Assembly (NCBI GenBank): GCA_038198445.1
Contig: JBBPZZ010000007.1
Coordinates: 1-20,525, forward strand
Length of the DNA stretch: 20,525 nucleotides
Direction of reading: 5' to 3'
From: JACDDK01 sp038198445
Lineage (GTDB): Bacteria > Actinomycetota > Rubrobacteria > Rubrobacterales > Rubrobacteraceae
In this document: positions 8,265 through 15,876 of the stretch, in pieces
How positions within the stretch are numbered: position 1 is the stretch's first letter
Layout of the letters: every line of letters starts with the position of its first letter
Notes under the pieces: generated by a model
Told to the model about the DNA's origin: nothing
Databases searched by the model: none
Seen by the model: the letters and a program-made list of their open reading frames with translations, nothing else
Made by a program: the position numbers and the translations under genes

Positions 8265-8987
8265 CGCGGAGAGCGCCACGAGTAGCGCCGTTCGCGCCAA
8301 CTCGCCCGTCGCCCCGGTCACGTCTCCCCCGATGCCGCCGAACGCTCCATTCGCCGTCCTCAGCGCCAGCAGCACGACGAGCGGCACGACCAGCGCCGAG
8401 ACAACAGCGAAACCTCCGAGCGGCAATGTAAGCAAGAACGGAGCGGCCACAGCCAGAAAGATACCGGCCCGTTTCCGCGTGCCGTTGAGCGCCTGCGCGA
8501 AGGCGACGGAAGACGAGATCTTCTCCGCGGGCTCGCCGAAGGAGAGCATCAGAAGCATCGCGGAGCGCGCCGCCACCTCACCCGCGACGAGAACAAGGGC
8601 CGCCCGCCCAGGAGATGCGGCGGTCAGGGCGCCCAGGGCGGCGAACGCCGGAGCGTAGACGACAAAGAGCGCCCCGATCCCGCCGATCCCGACCCGGCTG
8701 TCCTTTAGCACCTCGCGGCGCCGCTTCCGGGAGCCGCGGACCATCAAGGCGTCACCCACGTCGAGCACGCCGTCACTGTGGTGAAACCCGGCCGCGAGCA
8801 ACACGGCCACGAGCGCCAACGCGGCGGCGACGACACCCGGTAGGAAGTAGGCCAGTAGCAAAACGGCCGCGCCCGGCAGGCCGGTCACCAGACCTATCAA
8901 GGGAAGCAGGTATACGCTCCGCGAGGCCTGTCGAAGCGAGGATGGTCCTACTGGCAATATCGTGAAAAAAGCCAGTAGCGAGCGCAT
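8256..8987 (-). CDS. cobS: Adenosylcobinamide-GDP ribazoletransferase (cobalamin synthase)
   Basis: This integral membrane enzyme has 243 residues, the usual length. It joins adenosylcobinamide-GDP to alpha-ribazole (or its phosphate) in the last assembly step of cobalamin. Visible family marks are the start MRSLLAFFTILPVG, the acidic metal-binding motif HHSDGVLDVGDALMV (69-83, with D72, D76 and D79), KDSRVGIGG shortly after, and GGIGGDVTGATGE near the C-terminus. About six hydrophobic helices lie between. The start ATG is 1 nt after the cobU stop (TAG-A-ATG), with AGAGGA upstream, so expression is likely coupled. It is the last gene of the minus-strand chain and ends inside the terminator hairpin. 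Confidence 0.93.
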   Translation of the reverse strand: MRSLLAFFTILPVGPSSLRQASRSVYLLPLIGLVTGLPGAAVLLLAYFLPGVVAAALALVAVLLAAGFHHSDGVLDVGDALMVRGSRKRRREVLKDSRVGIGGIGALFVVYAPAFAALGALTAASPGRAALVLVAGEVAARSAMLLMLSFGEPAEKISSSVAFAQALNGTRKRAGIFLAVAAPFLLTLPLGGFAVVSALVVPLVVLLALRTANGAFGGIGGDVTGATGELARTALLVALSATI

Positions 8988-8988
8988 T

Positions 8989-9513
8989 CTATTTGATCCT
9001 CTGTTGCAACCCGGCGACGCAGAAGTAAACTTCCTCCGCCGCGTCTGCCACCCGCTGGTTGACGAGTCCTAGAAGGTCCTGAAACCTCCTGCCCGCCGGA
9101 CTCTCCGGCACGACACCGAGGCCCACCTCGTCGCTAACCAGGATCACCGGCGTACGCAAGGACGCCGCCACGGCGAGGAAAGCCTCCAACTCCCGAAGGG
9201 CCGCCTCCTCGCCCCCCTCGCCGAACATCCTGGACGACACCCAGAGCGTGACCGAGTCGAGAAGTACCGTCTCCCATTGCTCGGCCGCCTCGATCACCGC
9301 TTCGAGTCGCCCGCCTCCGATCTCCAGTGTTCCCCACGCCTGCGGCCTGCGTTCACGATGGGCGGATACACGACGCTGTAGCTCTGGATCCCCCGCCAAC
9401 ACCGCCGTCGCGACGTACAAAACGGTCTCGCCGCCGAGCGCGGTCGCCATCCGCTCGGCGAGGGCGCTCTTGCCGCTGCGGGCGCCGCCAATGATAAACG
9501 CCCGGACGGTTAT
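8989..9513 (-). CDS. cobU: Adenosylcobinamide kinase/guanylyltransferase, probable ATA start
   Basis: This bifunctional enzyme phosphorylates adenosylcobinamide and transfers GMP to it, providing the substrate of CobS. It carries the P-loop GGARSGKS at residues 9-16 and the guanylylated-histidine block AHRERRPQAWGTLE, with H52. Read from 9513 it has 174 residues, the normal length, and begins with TVRAFIIGGARSGKS as expected. No ATG, GTG or TTG lies between the P-loop and GTG 9612. A start at 9612 would add 33 arginine-rich residues that overlap cobD and do not look like CobU. At 9513-9511 stands ATA, overlapping the cobD stop (ATAA), with AGGAAGAG (9523-9516) at ideal spacing. I infer an ATA start, perhaps mutated from an ATGA junction. 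Confidence 0.88.
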   Translation of the reverse strand: MTVRAFIIGGARSGKSALAERMATALGGETVLYVATAVLAGDPELQRRVSAHRERRPQAWGTLEIGGGRLEAVIEAAEQWETVLLDSVTLWVSSRMFGEGGEEAALRELEAFLAVAASLRTPVILVSDEVGLGVVPESPAGRRFQDLLGLVNQRVADAAEEVYFCVAGLQQRIK

Positions 9514-10589
9514 AACTCTTCCTTTATCGCGGCGACAAGTTGCTCGTTCGCCCCGGCGCTCCTCACCGCGACCCTGAAATACTCGGCCCCGAGCCCCAAA
9601 AACGGCTCGCACCCCCGCACCAGTACCCGGCGACGCGCCAGCTTCTCGACGAGCCCCTCAGGCCCCCGGACAAGCAGGAAATTCGCCGCGCCGGGAAACA
9701 CGGTAAGCCCCGGCAATGCTCCGAGCGAAGCCCTGAGCTTCCCACGCAGCCGCGGCGTGTCAGATAGCGAAGCGCGGATGAAATCGGCATCTCCAGCGGC
9801 GGCGATACCGGCGGCGGCCGCCACCGCGTTGACGGCCCACGACGGCTGGAAAGACCTCGCGCGCTCTACATCGCTTGTCACCAGACACCCCAGCCTCAGC
9901 CCCGGTATCCCGAAGAACTTGGTAAAGGACCGGGCGACTACAAGACTTTCATTCACCTTCTCGGCCACGCTGACTTCCGGGACGAAGTCCGCGAACGCCT
10001 CGTCCACGATGAGGGTTGCTCCCGCCTCGCGCGCAATGCCGGCTATCGTCGTCACCTCTTCGCTGGACAGCGCCTCGCCCGTCGGGTTATTCGGGTTGCA
10101 GAGAAAGAACGCCGCCACGTCTTTCAGGTCCTCGAAAACGGCGAAGTCAAGCCGGAAGCCGTTCTCTGGACGCCGGGCTATTCCGTGGTCGGGTTCCAAA
10201 CCCGCCGTCCGGCCTGCGGTGGCGTACTCGCTGAAGGTAGGGTGAAGAATGAGCGCCTTCTTCTTTGCTCCTCCGCCAGCGGCCACGCGGGCCGCGAGGA
10301 ACAGGGCTTCGGCGCCGCCGTTCGTCGGGAGAATATTTTCTGGTGAGACCTCCAGATATCGGGCCAGGGACTCTCGAAGCTCGGGATACGTGAGATCCGG
10401 GTATCGCCCGGAATCCAGGTCTAGGGCATCGCGCGCGGCTTCGAGGGCCGCAGCGGGAGTTCCGAGGGGATTGATGTTCTGACTGAAGTCCAGGAAGTCG
10501 CTCTCCTGTACTCCTTCCAACCGTGCGAGAGCGCCGCCGTGCGCCCCATGATGACGACCACCGGAGTTCCCGGCCCAGCCGCTAACCAC
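9510..10589 (-). CDS. cobD: Threonine-phosphate decarboxylase (PLP aminotransferase fold)
   Basis: This is a 359-residue class I/II aminotransferase-fold protein. In this setting it is best read as CobD (CobC in Pseudomonas naming), which decarboxylates L-threonine O-3-phosphate to aminopropanol phosphate, the linker that CbiB attaches to the corrin. Family marks are the early HHGAHGG and DFSQNINPLGTP blocks, then LPTNGGAEAL, the NPNNPTGE motif, the DEAFADF block and the PLP lysine K223 in SFTKFFGIPGLRLG. I chose GTG 10589, preceded by GGGGAGAG and overlapping the cbiB stop by 8 nt. An upstream reading to 10724 only adds residues that are cbiB in another frame. HisC-like histidinol-phosphate aminotransferase is the alternative, but the HHGAHGG and DFSQNINP start and the neighbours favour CobD. 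Confidence 0.9.
   Translation of the reverse strand: MVSGWAGNSGGRHHGAHGGALARLEGVQESDFLDFSQNINPLGTPAAALEAARDALDLDSGRYPDLTYPELRESLARYLEVSPENILPTNGGAEALFLAARVAAGGGAKKKALILHPTFSEYATAGRTAGLEPDHGIARRPENGFRLDFAVFEDLKDVAAFFLCNPNNPTGEALSSEEVTTIAGIAREAGATLIVDEAFADFVPEVSVAEKVNESLVVARSFTKFFGIPGLRLGCLVTSDVERARSFQPSWAVNAVAAAAGIAAAGDADFIRASLSDTPRLRGKLRASLGALPGLTVFPGAANFLLVRGPEGLVEKLARRRVLVRGCEPFLGLGAEYFRVAVRSAGANEQLVAAIKEEL
9516..9523 (-). promoter_or_regulatory. Ribosome-binding site for the cobU ATA start
   Basis: The minus strand reads AGGAAGAG, with its AGGA core 6 nt before ATA 9513-9511. It lies inside the last codons of cobD. This well-placed site is the main sequence evidence for initiation at the non-standard ATA rather than at GTG 9612. 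Confidence 0.6.
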
Positions 10590-11511
10590 GTCCGGCTCTC
10601 CCCGCCAGAAAAGCAACCGCGGCGAGCGATATGCAGCACCGGCGCATAAGCGTGACGGCGCGCGGGATGTCGCCGGCCGCAGGCTGACGACCGTCACCCA
10701 GTATGGGGCCATTGCGCGGCACACCGCCGTAGTAGTTCGCGCCGCCGAGTCTCACGCCCAGCGCGCCGGCGAATGCCGCCTCGGCCCAGCCGGCGTTCGG
10801 ACTCTCGGTCAGCGCCCCGAAGCGGAGCGCGGCGCGAAACGCGGCGGGTCCGCCGAAGACCGCCGTGGCGACAGCAGTCATCCGCGAAGGAGCGAAGTTC
10901 GCCAAGTCGTCGAGGCGGGCCGAGGCCCAGCCGAATTGCTCGTATTTGGAGTTCCTATACCCGACCATCGAGTCGAGGGTGTTCAGAGCCTTGTAGGCCA
11001 GCGCCCCCGGCGCTCCGAACAGCGAACCGTAAAGCATCGGGGCGACCACGCCGTCGCTGGTGTTCTCGGCTACGGACTCGACAGCGGCACGCGCAACCTC
11101 GGACTCGGAGAGACCTTCGGTGTCGCGTCCGACAAACTCTCCCACGCGCTTTCGGGCATTGTTGAGGCGGCCGTTTTTCAACTCGCGTTCGGCCGCGGCG
11201 GCGGCTTCGGCGAGGCCGCGCATCGAGAGGGTGGTAAAGATCAGGGCGGCCTCCAGCGGCCGTCGGAGGCCGCGAGGCATAGTTCTCAACAAGGCTCGCG
11301 TGCAGAGATAGACTAGCGCGGGCAGAGCGAGGACCAGGGCCAGGCCGGATAGCCGTGCGGGTATGGGATTCTTCGGAGAGAGCGCCACTTGCTCGAACGC
11401 AGAGATCGCGCGTCCCATCATCACGGTTGGATGGACGGACGCGGGAGGCTCTCCGAACGCGGCGTCGAGGAGCAACGCCGCGGCGACCGCGTCGCCCCGG
11501 AGAGCGTTCAC
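10582..11511 (-). CDS. cbiB: Adenosylcobinamide-phosphate synthase
   Basis: This membrane protein of 309 residues attaches aminopropanol phosphate to adenosylcobyric acid. The N-terminal LLLDAAFGEPPASVHPTVMMGRAI, the central VESVAENTSDGVVAPMLYG and YKALNTLDSMVGYRN, and the late GGANYYGGVPRNGPILGDGR are hallmark CbiB blocks in the right order. It has several hydrophobic helices. The start is GTG 11511, overlapping the stop of the preceding gene as GTGA (4 nt), which implies translational coupling. The 3' end overlaps cobD by 8 nt. Note that some nomenclatures call this gene cobD. Confidence 0.94.
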   Translation of the reverse strand: MNALRGDAVAAALLLDAAFGEPPASVHPTVMMGRAISAFEQVALSPKNPIPARLSGLALVLALPALVYLCTRALLRTMPRGLRRPLEAALIFTTLSMRGLAEAAAAAERELKNGRLNNARKRVGEFVGRDTEGLSESEVARAAVESVAENTSDGVVAPMLYGSLFGAPGALAYKALNTLDSMVGYRNSKYEQFGWASARLDDLANFAPSRMTAVATAVFGGPAAFRAALRFGALTESPNAGWAEAAFAGALGVRLGGANYYGGVPRNGPILGDGRQPAAGDIPRAVTLMRRCCISLAAVAFLAGRAGRG

Positions 11512-12194
11512 GAGTCCCGCGTTCCGCCCGCCCTGGAGACGTCCGATGATGCAGCAGAGGGTTCGGCGTGTACCCCCTCCCTCCGCTGCCAGGACCAGCC
11601 CCGGATCAGCCCGACCACGGCGCCCAGAACGCCGATAAACAAGGCCCGCAGGACGAAGTTCGAGATGGAGCGCCCGAGATACTGGAGCGTGGGCGGCTGG
11701 AGGTTCTTTTCGATCTCCGACGCGCTCGTTTCCGGGGGCGGGTTGCGAAGCTCCTTGCCGTAATCGTTGACGTAAGTGGCTATTTTCGGAGACACTTCGC
11801 TGGCGTATCCGCGCATACTGTCCGCCAGGACCGTGGCCTGCAGCGCCGTCGTGAGGAAAAGCGTAATCCCCACCATCACCGCTACGATCGTGGCGGCCAT
11901 CGCGCAGTCACGCAACAGGATCGAGCGGTACGGCACATCCGGGTCAAGACGGTTCGGGCGCACCCGGATCGCCGCGAGAATACCGAGGAAAATCTGCACC
12001 GCCGCCCCCAACAGCGGGAGGAAAGTCTCGCAGACCGACAATATCCAGGCCGGAGTCGCAGCCGGGTCCACGTAGAGGAAGCGGAGGTCGATCGCAACGG
12101 TCGCCAACACGGCCAGGATGCCATAAAAAAAGCCGGTTCTAAGCGGTCCCAAAAGCCTCTCCAATAAACTAAAGTCGCCTGCGGAATGCAGCAT
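11508..12194 (-). CDS. Unrecognised four-helix membrane protein coupled to cbiB
   Basis: I do not recognise this family. The protein has 228 residues with four hydrophobic segments: about FFYGILAVLATVAIDLRFLY, FLPLLGAAVQIFLGILAAI, AMAATIVAVMVGITLFLTT and FVLRALFIGVLGAVVGLI. Between helices 3 and 4 lies a polar stretch of about 65 residues containing NPPPETSASEIEKNL; the C-terminal tail is short and polar. ATG 12194 is chosen because it follows AGGA at 6 nt. The same frame stays open up to 12500, but only as a shadow of the EamA gene. Its stop overlaps the cbiB start by 4 nt (GTGA), tying its expression to cobalamin synthesis. It might help cobalamin membrane enzymes or transport, but this is only context. 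Confidence 0.7.
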   Translation of the reverse strand: MLHSAGDFSLLERLLGPLRTGFFYGILAVLATVAIDLRFLYVDPAATPAWILSVCETFLPLLGAAVQIFLGILAAIRVRPNRLDPDVPYRSILLRDCAMAATIVAVMVGITLFLTTALQATVLADSMRGYASEVSPKIATYVNDYGKELRNPPPETSASEIEKNLQPPTLQYLGRSISNFVLRALFIGVLGAVVGLIRGWSWQRREGVHAEPSAASSDVSRAGGTRDS

Positions 12195-12244
12195 ACAACA
12201 TCCTGTCCAGACAGTTTGTAAGAGATTTTTGCTGCCGGAGAGAA

Positions 12245-13135
12245 TCAATCCACGGGCTTGACCGGGACACGTCGTCCGCGCAGGAGCAGGTAGAGACCCG
12301 TAAGCACAATAGAGCCGCCGAATACAGTCGCCAGCCCAGGTTTCTCGGCCAGGATCAGCCACGCCAGGAAAGATGCGGCAACCGGCTCGACGAGGACGGA
12401 AGCGGAGATCAGCGAGGCTTCCACGTAGCGGAGCGCCCAGTTGAAGACCGTGTGGCCCAGGATCTGCGGTCCCAGCGTGATCGCGCAGAGCCAGAACCAC
12501 GTCTCTCCGGAATACCCCCAGAGACGGTCGCCGGAGATTAGCACCCCCGGCAGCAGCGTGAGCGCGGCGGCGGAGTAGACGATTATCGAGTACGGAAGGA
12601 CGCCGAGACCCCCGGTGCGCGTCCGCCGTCCGATGAGCAGATGGACCGCTATCGTCACCGCCCCGATGAGCGCCAGCACGTTTCCGTACAGGGCGGCGGA
12701 GCCCACCGAACGGTCACCGGCTATAAGGACCGCCCCAAGCATGGCGACCAGGATGCCCCCGAACGATACCAGCGACGTCTTCTCGCCAAGCGTCAGGTAA
12801 GCCAGGATCGCGACGAAGACCGGCGCCGTACAGACCAGTACCACGCTCGCCGCGACGCTCGTGTAGTCGAGGGATGAGATCCAGAACCCGAAATGCGCGC
12901 CCAGCAGCACCCCGGATAGCGCGAGCCATCCCATGACGCGAGGTTCCGGCAGCTTCTCCCGCCGCAGCGCCGCGATAGGAAGCAGGAGCAGAACCGCCAG
13001 GACGCAGCGCCAGAAAGACACCGCGAGCGCGGGAGCGTCAGCGAGCCGTATAAAGATCGCCGCCGCCGAGACCGCCAGCACCCCGACGGCTACCGCCGGG
13101 AGCGCGATCCTATCCTGTACCTTACTCTGTACCAA
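12245..13135 (-). CDS. EamA/DMT-family transporter
   Basis: This 296-residue protein has ten hydrophobic helices in two EamA repeats (about 15-145 and 155-285). Recognisable stretches are AAAIFIRLADAPALAVSFWR, SLDYTSVAASVVLVCTAPVF, LGEKTSLVSFGGILVAMLGA and, in the second repeat, ALRYVEASLISASVLVEPVAA with LAEKPGLATVFGGSIVLTG. Such inner-membrane proteins usually export metabolites; the substrate is unknown. The start is uncertain: TTG 13135 is the only plausible codon before the first helix, and it implies a 46-nt overlap with the DUF218 gene upstream. The gap to the next gene is 50 nt. Its place before the cobalamin genes may reflect only operon packing, or transport of a precursor. Confidence 0.87.
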   Translation of the reverse strand: MVQSKVQDRIALPAVAVGVLAVSAAAIFIRLADAPALAVSFWRCVLAVLLLLPIAALRREKLPEPRVMGWLALSGVLLGAHFGFWISSLDYTSVAASVVLVCTAPVFVAILAYLTLGEKTSLVSFGGILVAMLGAVLIAGDRSVGSAALYGNVLALIGAVTIAVHLLIGRRTRTGGLGVLPYSIIVYSAAALTLLPGVLISGDRLWGYSGETWFWLCAITLGPQILGHTVFNWALRYVEASLISASVLVEPVAASFLAWLILAEKPGLATVFGGSIVLTGLYLLLRGRRVPVKPVD

Positions 13136-13692
13136 ACCGACGCCACCATCTCTCTAGCAAGTTGCCCCCGGCGCATCCACGGCACACGCCACATCGGGCT
13201 ACTATACACCGGCTCCGCCCACGTCTTGAGCCCCGCCTCCCGGAAAGCACTCACCGTCCTGAGGCAGTGCAGCGGGTCCGTTACGGCCCGTACCTCTTCT
13301 ATCCCCTTCTCCCGCGCGATATCGGCGAGCCGCATGGCTGAATCCCAGGTGTTTACCGCTTGATCTTCTAGAAGCATCGCTTCGTCCGGGACGCCCTCGG
13401 AGCGCAGTATCTCCGCCATGATCTCCGCCTCTCTTGGAGGATATTCCCCAAGACCGCCGGTTGGGATCAGGAGATCCAAGCCACCAGCCGCGTAGAGCCC
13501 GGCCGCGTGTCTCACCCGCGCCTCCAGAGTCTTGCTCGCTCTCCCTCCCGCAAGAACCTGCGCTCCCAGAATGGCCGCAACGCGTATGTTCTTGGATCTC
13601 ACATCGTAGCGCCCCAGAACCTCCCCACCCCGGTACACCGCGAGAAGCGCCCGAAAATCCTCGAAGATCCCTTTGAGAGAAAGGATTCTCAA
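13090..13692 (-). CDS. DUF218 (YdcF/SanA-like) protein
   Basis: This 200-residue protein matches DUF218 in its order of motifs: an N-terminal AAILGAQVLAGGRASKTLEARVRHAA block, then LLIPTGGLGEYPPREAEIMAEIL, VPDEAMLLEDQAVNTWDSA and VTDPLHCLRTVSAFREAG. Members such as SanA and YdcF have been linked to cell-envelope permeability and to binding S-adenosylmethionine, but their reaction is not established. The N-terminus has only a short hydrophobic stretch, so it may be cytoplasmic or peripherally bound. The start is TTG 13692, overlapping the MobA stop as TTGA, so it is probably coupled to that gene. Confidence 0.85.
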   Translation of the reverse strand: MRILSLKGIFEDFRALLAVYRGGEVLGRYDVRSKNIRVAAILGAQVLAGGRASKTLEARVRHAAGLYAAGGLDLLIPTGGLGEYPPREAEIMAEILRSEGVPDEAMLLEDQAVNTWDSAMRLADIAREKGIEEVRAVTDPLHCLRTVSAFREAGLKTWAEPVYSSPMWRVPWMRRGQLAREMVASVWYRVRYRIGSRSRR

Positions 13693-14291
13693 CGGCCTTC
13701 GTGGATAGCTACGGCCCGCTCCAGGTCTTCGGGCGAATTTACGTTCATCAATAGGGTTTCCGGGTCTCCGAACCCCTCCAACTCCTCTGCTTCCAGGTAA
13801 CGCACGCCTTCGAAAAGCTCGACGAAACGGCGCGCTGCGCGGACTCCGCCATCAAGCGCCGCGGTTAGCTCGGGCAGTACCCGCCGGTCGTAGGCCGCGC
13901 ACAGTGGATGCGTGCCGCGGTGGCGCGGCACAGCGGCCCGCGCGACGCCATCGCCAACGAGGTCCAGCATGTACCCTACCATTTCCGCTTTCAGGAACGG
14001 CATATCTCCAGCGGCCACGAAGATACACGTGTTGACGGAAGCCGCGAGCCCCGCCTCAATACCCGCCAGAGGCCCCTCACGCCCTGGACGCAGGTCTTCG
14101 ATGAATCGCGCCTCCAGCGGAGGCAACCCCTCACGTTCGTGGCCGACTATCATGACTTCCGAACACTCCGCGGCCAGGATCTCGTGGACGCGATGTATGA
14201 GCGGTACGCCACCGACTTCCAGCGGCAGCTTGTCCCGTCCCATCCGCGCGCTCCGGCCGCCAGCCAGGATTACGCCCGAGGCTTTGACCAA
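13689..14291 (-). CDS. mobA: MobA-like molybdenum cofactor guanylyltransferase
   Basis: This 200-residue nucleotidyltransferase has the MobA signature near the N-terminus, GVILAGGRSARMGRDKLPLE. The PLAGIEAGL block, the metal-binding AAGDMPFL motif and the late LLMNVNSPEDLERA region follow in order. MobA adds GMP to molybdopterin to form the guanine dinucleotide cofactor of many molybdoenzymes. No other molybdenum gene is visible here. A related role as a cobinamide-phosphate guanylyltransferase (CobY-like) is unlikely, because cobU lies in the same chain. The start is TTG 14291, 5 nt after the PrsW stop, with AGGAG at 9 nt. Its 3' end overlaps the DUF218 start by 4 nt. Confidence 0.85.
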   Translation of the reverse strand: MVKASGVILAGGRSARMGRDKLPLEVGGVPLIHRVHEILAAECSEVMIVGHEREGLPPLEARFIEDLRPGREGPLAGIEAGLAASVNTCIFVAAGDMPFLKAEMVGYMLDLVGDGVARAAVPRHRGTHPLCAAYDRRVLPELTAALDGGVRAARRFVELFEGVRYLEAEELEGFGDPETLLMNVNSPEDLERAVAIHEGR

Positions 14292-14296
14292 CGCGG

Positions 14297-15277
14297 TTAG
14301 CTCCTCAGGGGAGCGGCGGCTCTTCTGGCGGCCCCGATCCTCCGGCGCAGGAGGTCCACGTGGTCCGGCCGCAGACCCCCATGCCTGTGACGGGCGAGAC
14401 GCTTGGTAAATGCGAGGTCCACGGACATTCCGTGGACTTTGCGGGCTTTCCGCCAGGCACCGAGCTGCCCCGAGATTATGAGGCCCAGGTAGTAAGCCGT
14501 GCGGCGGAAATACGTCGGCAATATAGAGTATTCCTGCGCGCTTATGGTGCCGAGGTTCATCTCCTCCTGTAACTCGTCCCGGATCGTACGCCGCTCAACG
14601 TGAAGCCACACGGCTATAAGGACGATGTAGGCCAGGATTACGATAAACAACACCGCGTAGGCTACGGGGCCGAATACGCTCGCCGTGAAGTTGAACGTCG
14701 CGTGCAGCAGCATCGCGCATCCAAGTCCCAGGAACGGCAACAAGACCTTGAGAAAATTAGAGCGGACCCACGGGATCAGCCCGATGCCAACTCCGGTCAG
14801 AGACGTAAAAGAAGCGTGCGCGAATCCCCCGAAGATCCTTCGCATCAGGAACGCCTCGCTCCCAAACTGCGCGTAGTAAAGCAAATCTTCCGCGATTGCG
14901 AACCCGAACCCTACGGCGGACCCGTAGACGATCCCATCCATGACTCCCGAAAACTCCATCGAGCCGGTTCTGTACCTCATCAGGAAAGCGACCAGGAACA
15001 CCAGTAGCAGCGCGAGCCCCTTCGAGCTCTCCTCCACCACCGGGGCCACGAACACCGCCGTAATAAAGCTCGTCACGTTCGCGCTCGCCACGGTGCTGAT
15101 AGTTATCTCGGCGAGCGTATTGAAGACGAGGGCGCCGATCACGGCCACCGTAAAACCCCAGATGAAGACGGGGACGACGTAGCGTAGCGGCTCCCTCTCA
15201 TAGAGGTCCATCATCCTTATAAACAGCAAATAGACCACGGCCTGCAAGATTCCCGCCGCGACCAACTCCGCGTTCAT
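14297..15277 (-). CDS. PrsW-family intramembrane metalloprotease
   Basis: This 326-residue polytopic membrane protein has the PrsW/CAAX-protease-type motifs: the double glutamate PVVEESSKG (E82, E83), E130 in FGFAIAEDLLYY, H154 in GFAHASFTS and H192 in LLHATFNF. Together these form the metal site inside the membrane. PrsW proteases cut anti-sigma factors or other membrane proteins; the target here is unknown. About eight helices occupy residues 1-225. The roughly 100-residue C-terminal tail is cytoplasmic-like and arginine-rich (KRLARHRHGGLRPDHVDLLRRR). ATG 15277 has no good ribosome-binding site. It is the first gene of the minus-strand chain that ends with cobS. Confidence 0.88.
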   Translation of the reverse strand: MNAELVAAGILQAVVYLLFIRMMDLYEREPLRYVVPVFIWGFTVAVIGALVFNTLAEITISTVASANVTSFITAVFVAPVVEESSKGLALLLVFLVAFLMRYRTGSMEFSGVMDGIVYGSAVGFGFAIAEDLLYYAQFGSEAFLMRRIFGGFAHASFTSLTGVGIGLIPWVRSNFLKVLLPFLGLGCAMLLHATFNFTASVFGPVAYAVLFIVILAYIVLIAVWLHVERRTIRDELQEEMNLGTISAQEYSILPTYFRRTAYYLGLIISGQLGAWRKARKVHGMSVDLAFTKRLARHRHGGLRPDHVDLLRRRIGAARRAAAPLRS

Positions 15278-15381
15278 TCGGCGAAAATCCGCTCACAAGA
15301 CATAGACCGCAGTATACTCGCTGCTTGCTGGTAAAATACTTGTATACATAGCAACCCGAGTCCCCGACGAAATGGAGGACG
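15278..15381. promoter_or_regulatory. Divergent intergenic region between the PrsW chain and the flavin reductase
   Basis: This 104-nt AT-richer gap must hold the promoters of both divergent units. On the minus strand TATACT (15316-15311) would place a transcription start about 30 nt before the PrsW ATG. On the plus strand TATACA (15343-15348), directly preceded by TTG, is the best -10 for the flavin reductase. Neither has a convincing -35. GTATAC occurs twice (15312-15317 and 15342-15347). No cobalamin riboswitch fold was recognised here. Confidence 0.35.
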
Positions 15382-15876
15382 GTGGAGAGAGACCTACACG
15401 AACACGGCGCTATCCTCGGGGCGATGAAGTACCTTACCCACGGCGTCTACGTCCTTGGTACTCGCCGGGGCCGTCAATCCACGGCCATGACCGCCTCCTG
15501 GGTAATGCGTACCTCCGAGCGTCCGCCCTGCGTGGCCGTTGCCGTGCGCGACGACCGGTACACCCACGATCTGATCCTCGAAAGTTCTACTTTCGCCTTG
15601 AGCATTTTGCGCGACGATCAGGTAGATATAGCCACGCACTTCAGCGAGACCAGCGGTGAATACCACGACAAGCTGCTGGGAATCCCCTACGGCCTGACGC
15701 CGGGGGGATCTCCGTTCCTCCTCGACTGCCTGGCCTACCTCGACTGCAAAGTCCTCGACACCGTCCGGGCGGGGGACCATACGGTCATCGTTGGCGAGGT
15801 AATCGCCGCCGACACTCTCCAAGACAGCTACCCGCTCATCTACGACCCGAGCGAGTACGAAGAGGCTCTGAGATAG
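15382..15876 (+). CDS. Flavin reductase-like FMN-binding protein
   Basis: This 164-residue protein resembles the flavin reductase-like domain family, a split beta-barrel that binds FMN and often supplies reduced flavin to a partner. Recognisable parts are MKYLTHGVYVLGTRRGRQST, followed by TAMTASWVMRTSERPPCVAVAV and FALSILRDDQVDIATHFSETSG; the late stretch HTVIVGEVIAADTL is also typical. It is probably soluble. GTG 15382 is preceded closely by GGAGG; ATG 15424 (M15) is an alternative that keeps the whole domain. Its stop directly abuts the RidA ATG, so the two are co-translated. Whether it is a true reductase or a flavoprotein of another kind is open. Confidence 0.83.
   Translation: MERDLHEHGAILGAMKYLTHGVYVLGTRRGRQSTAMTASWVMRTSERPPCVAVAVRDDRYTHDLILESSTFALSILRDDQVDIATHFSETSGEYHDKLLGIPYGLTPGGSPFLLDCLAYLDCKVLDTVRAGDHTVIVGEVIAADTLQDSYPLIYDPSEYEEALR

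Noticed and set aside
12195..12500. N-terminal extension of the unknown membrane protein
   Set aside because: These 102 residues overlap the EamA gene, are polar and cysteine/arginine-rich, and precede a good ribosome-binding site and ATG at 12194.
15278..15381. Cobalamin riboswitch upstream of the minus-strand chain
   Set aside because: The gap is only 104 nt, too short for the usual aptamer, and no B12-box-like sequence was recognised here.
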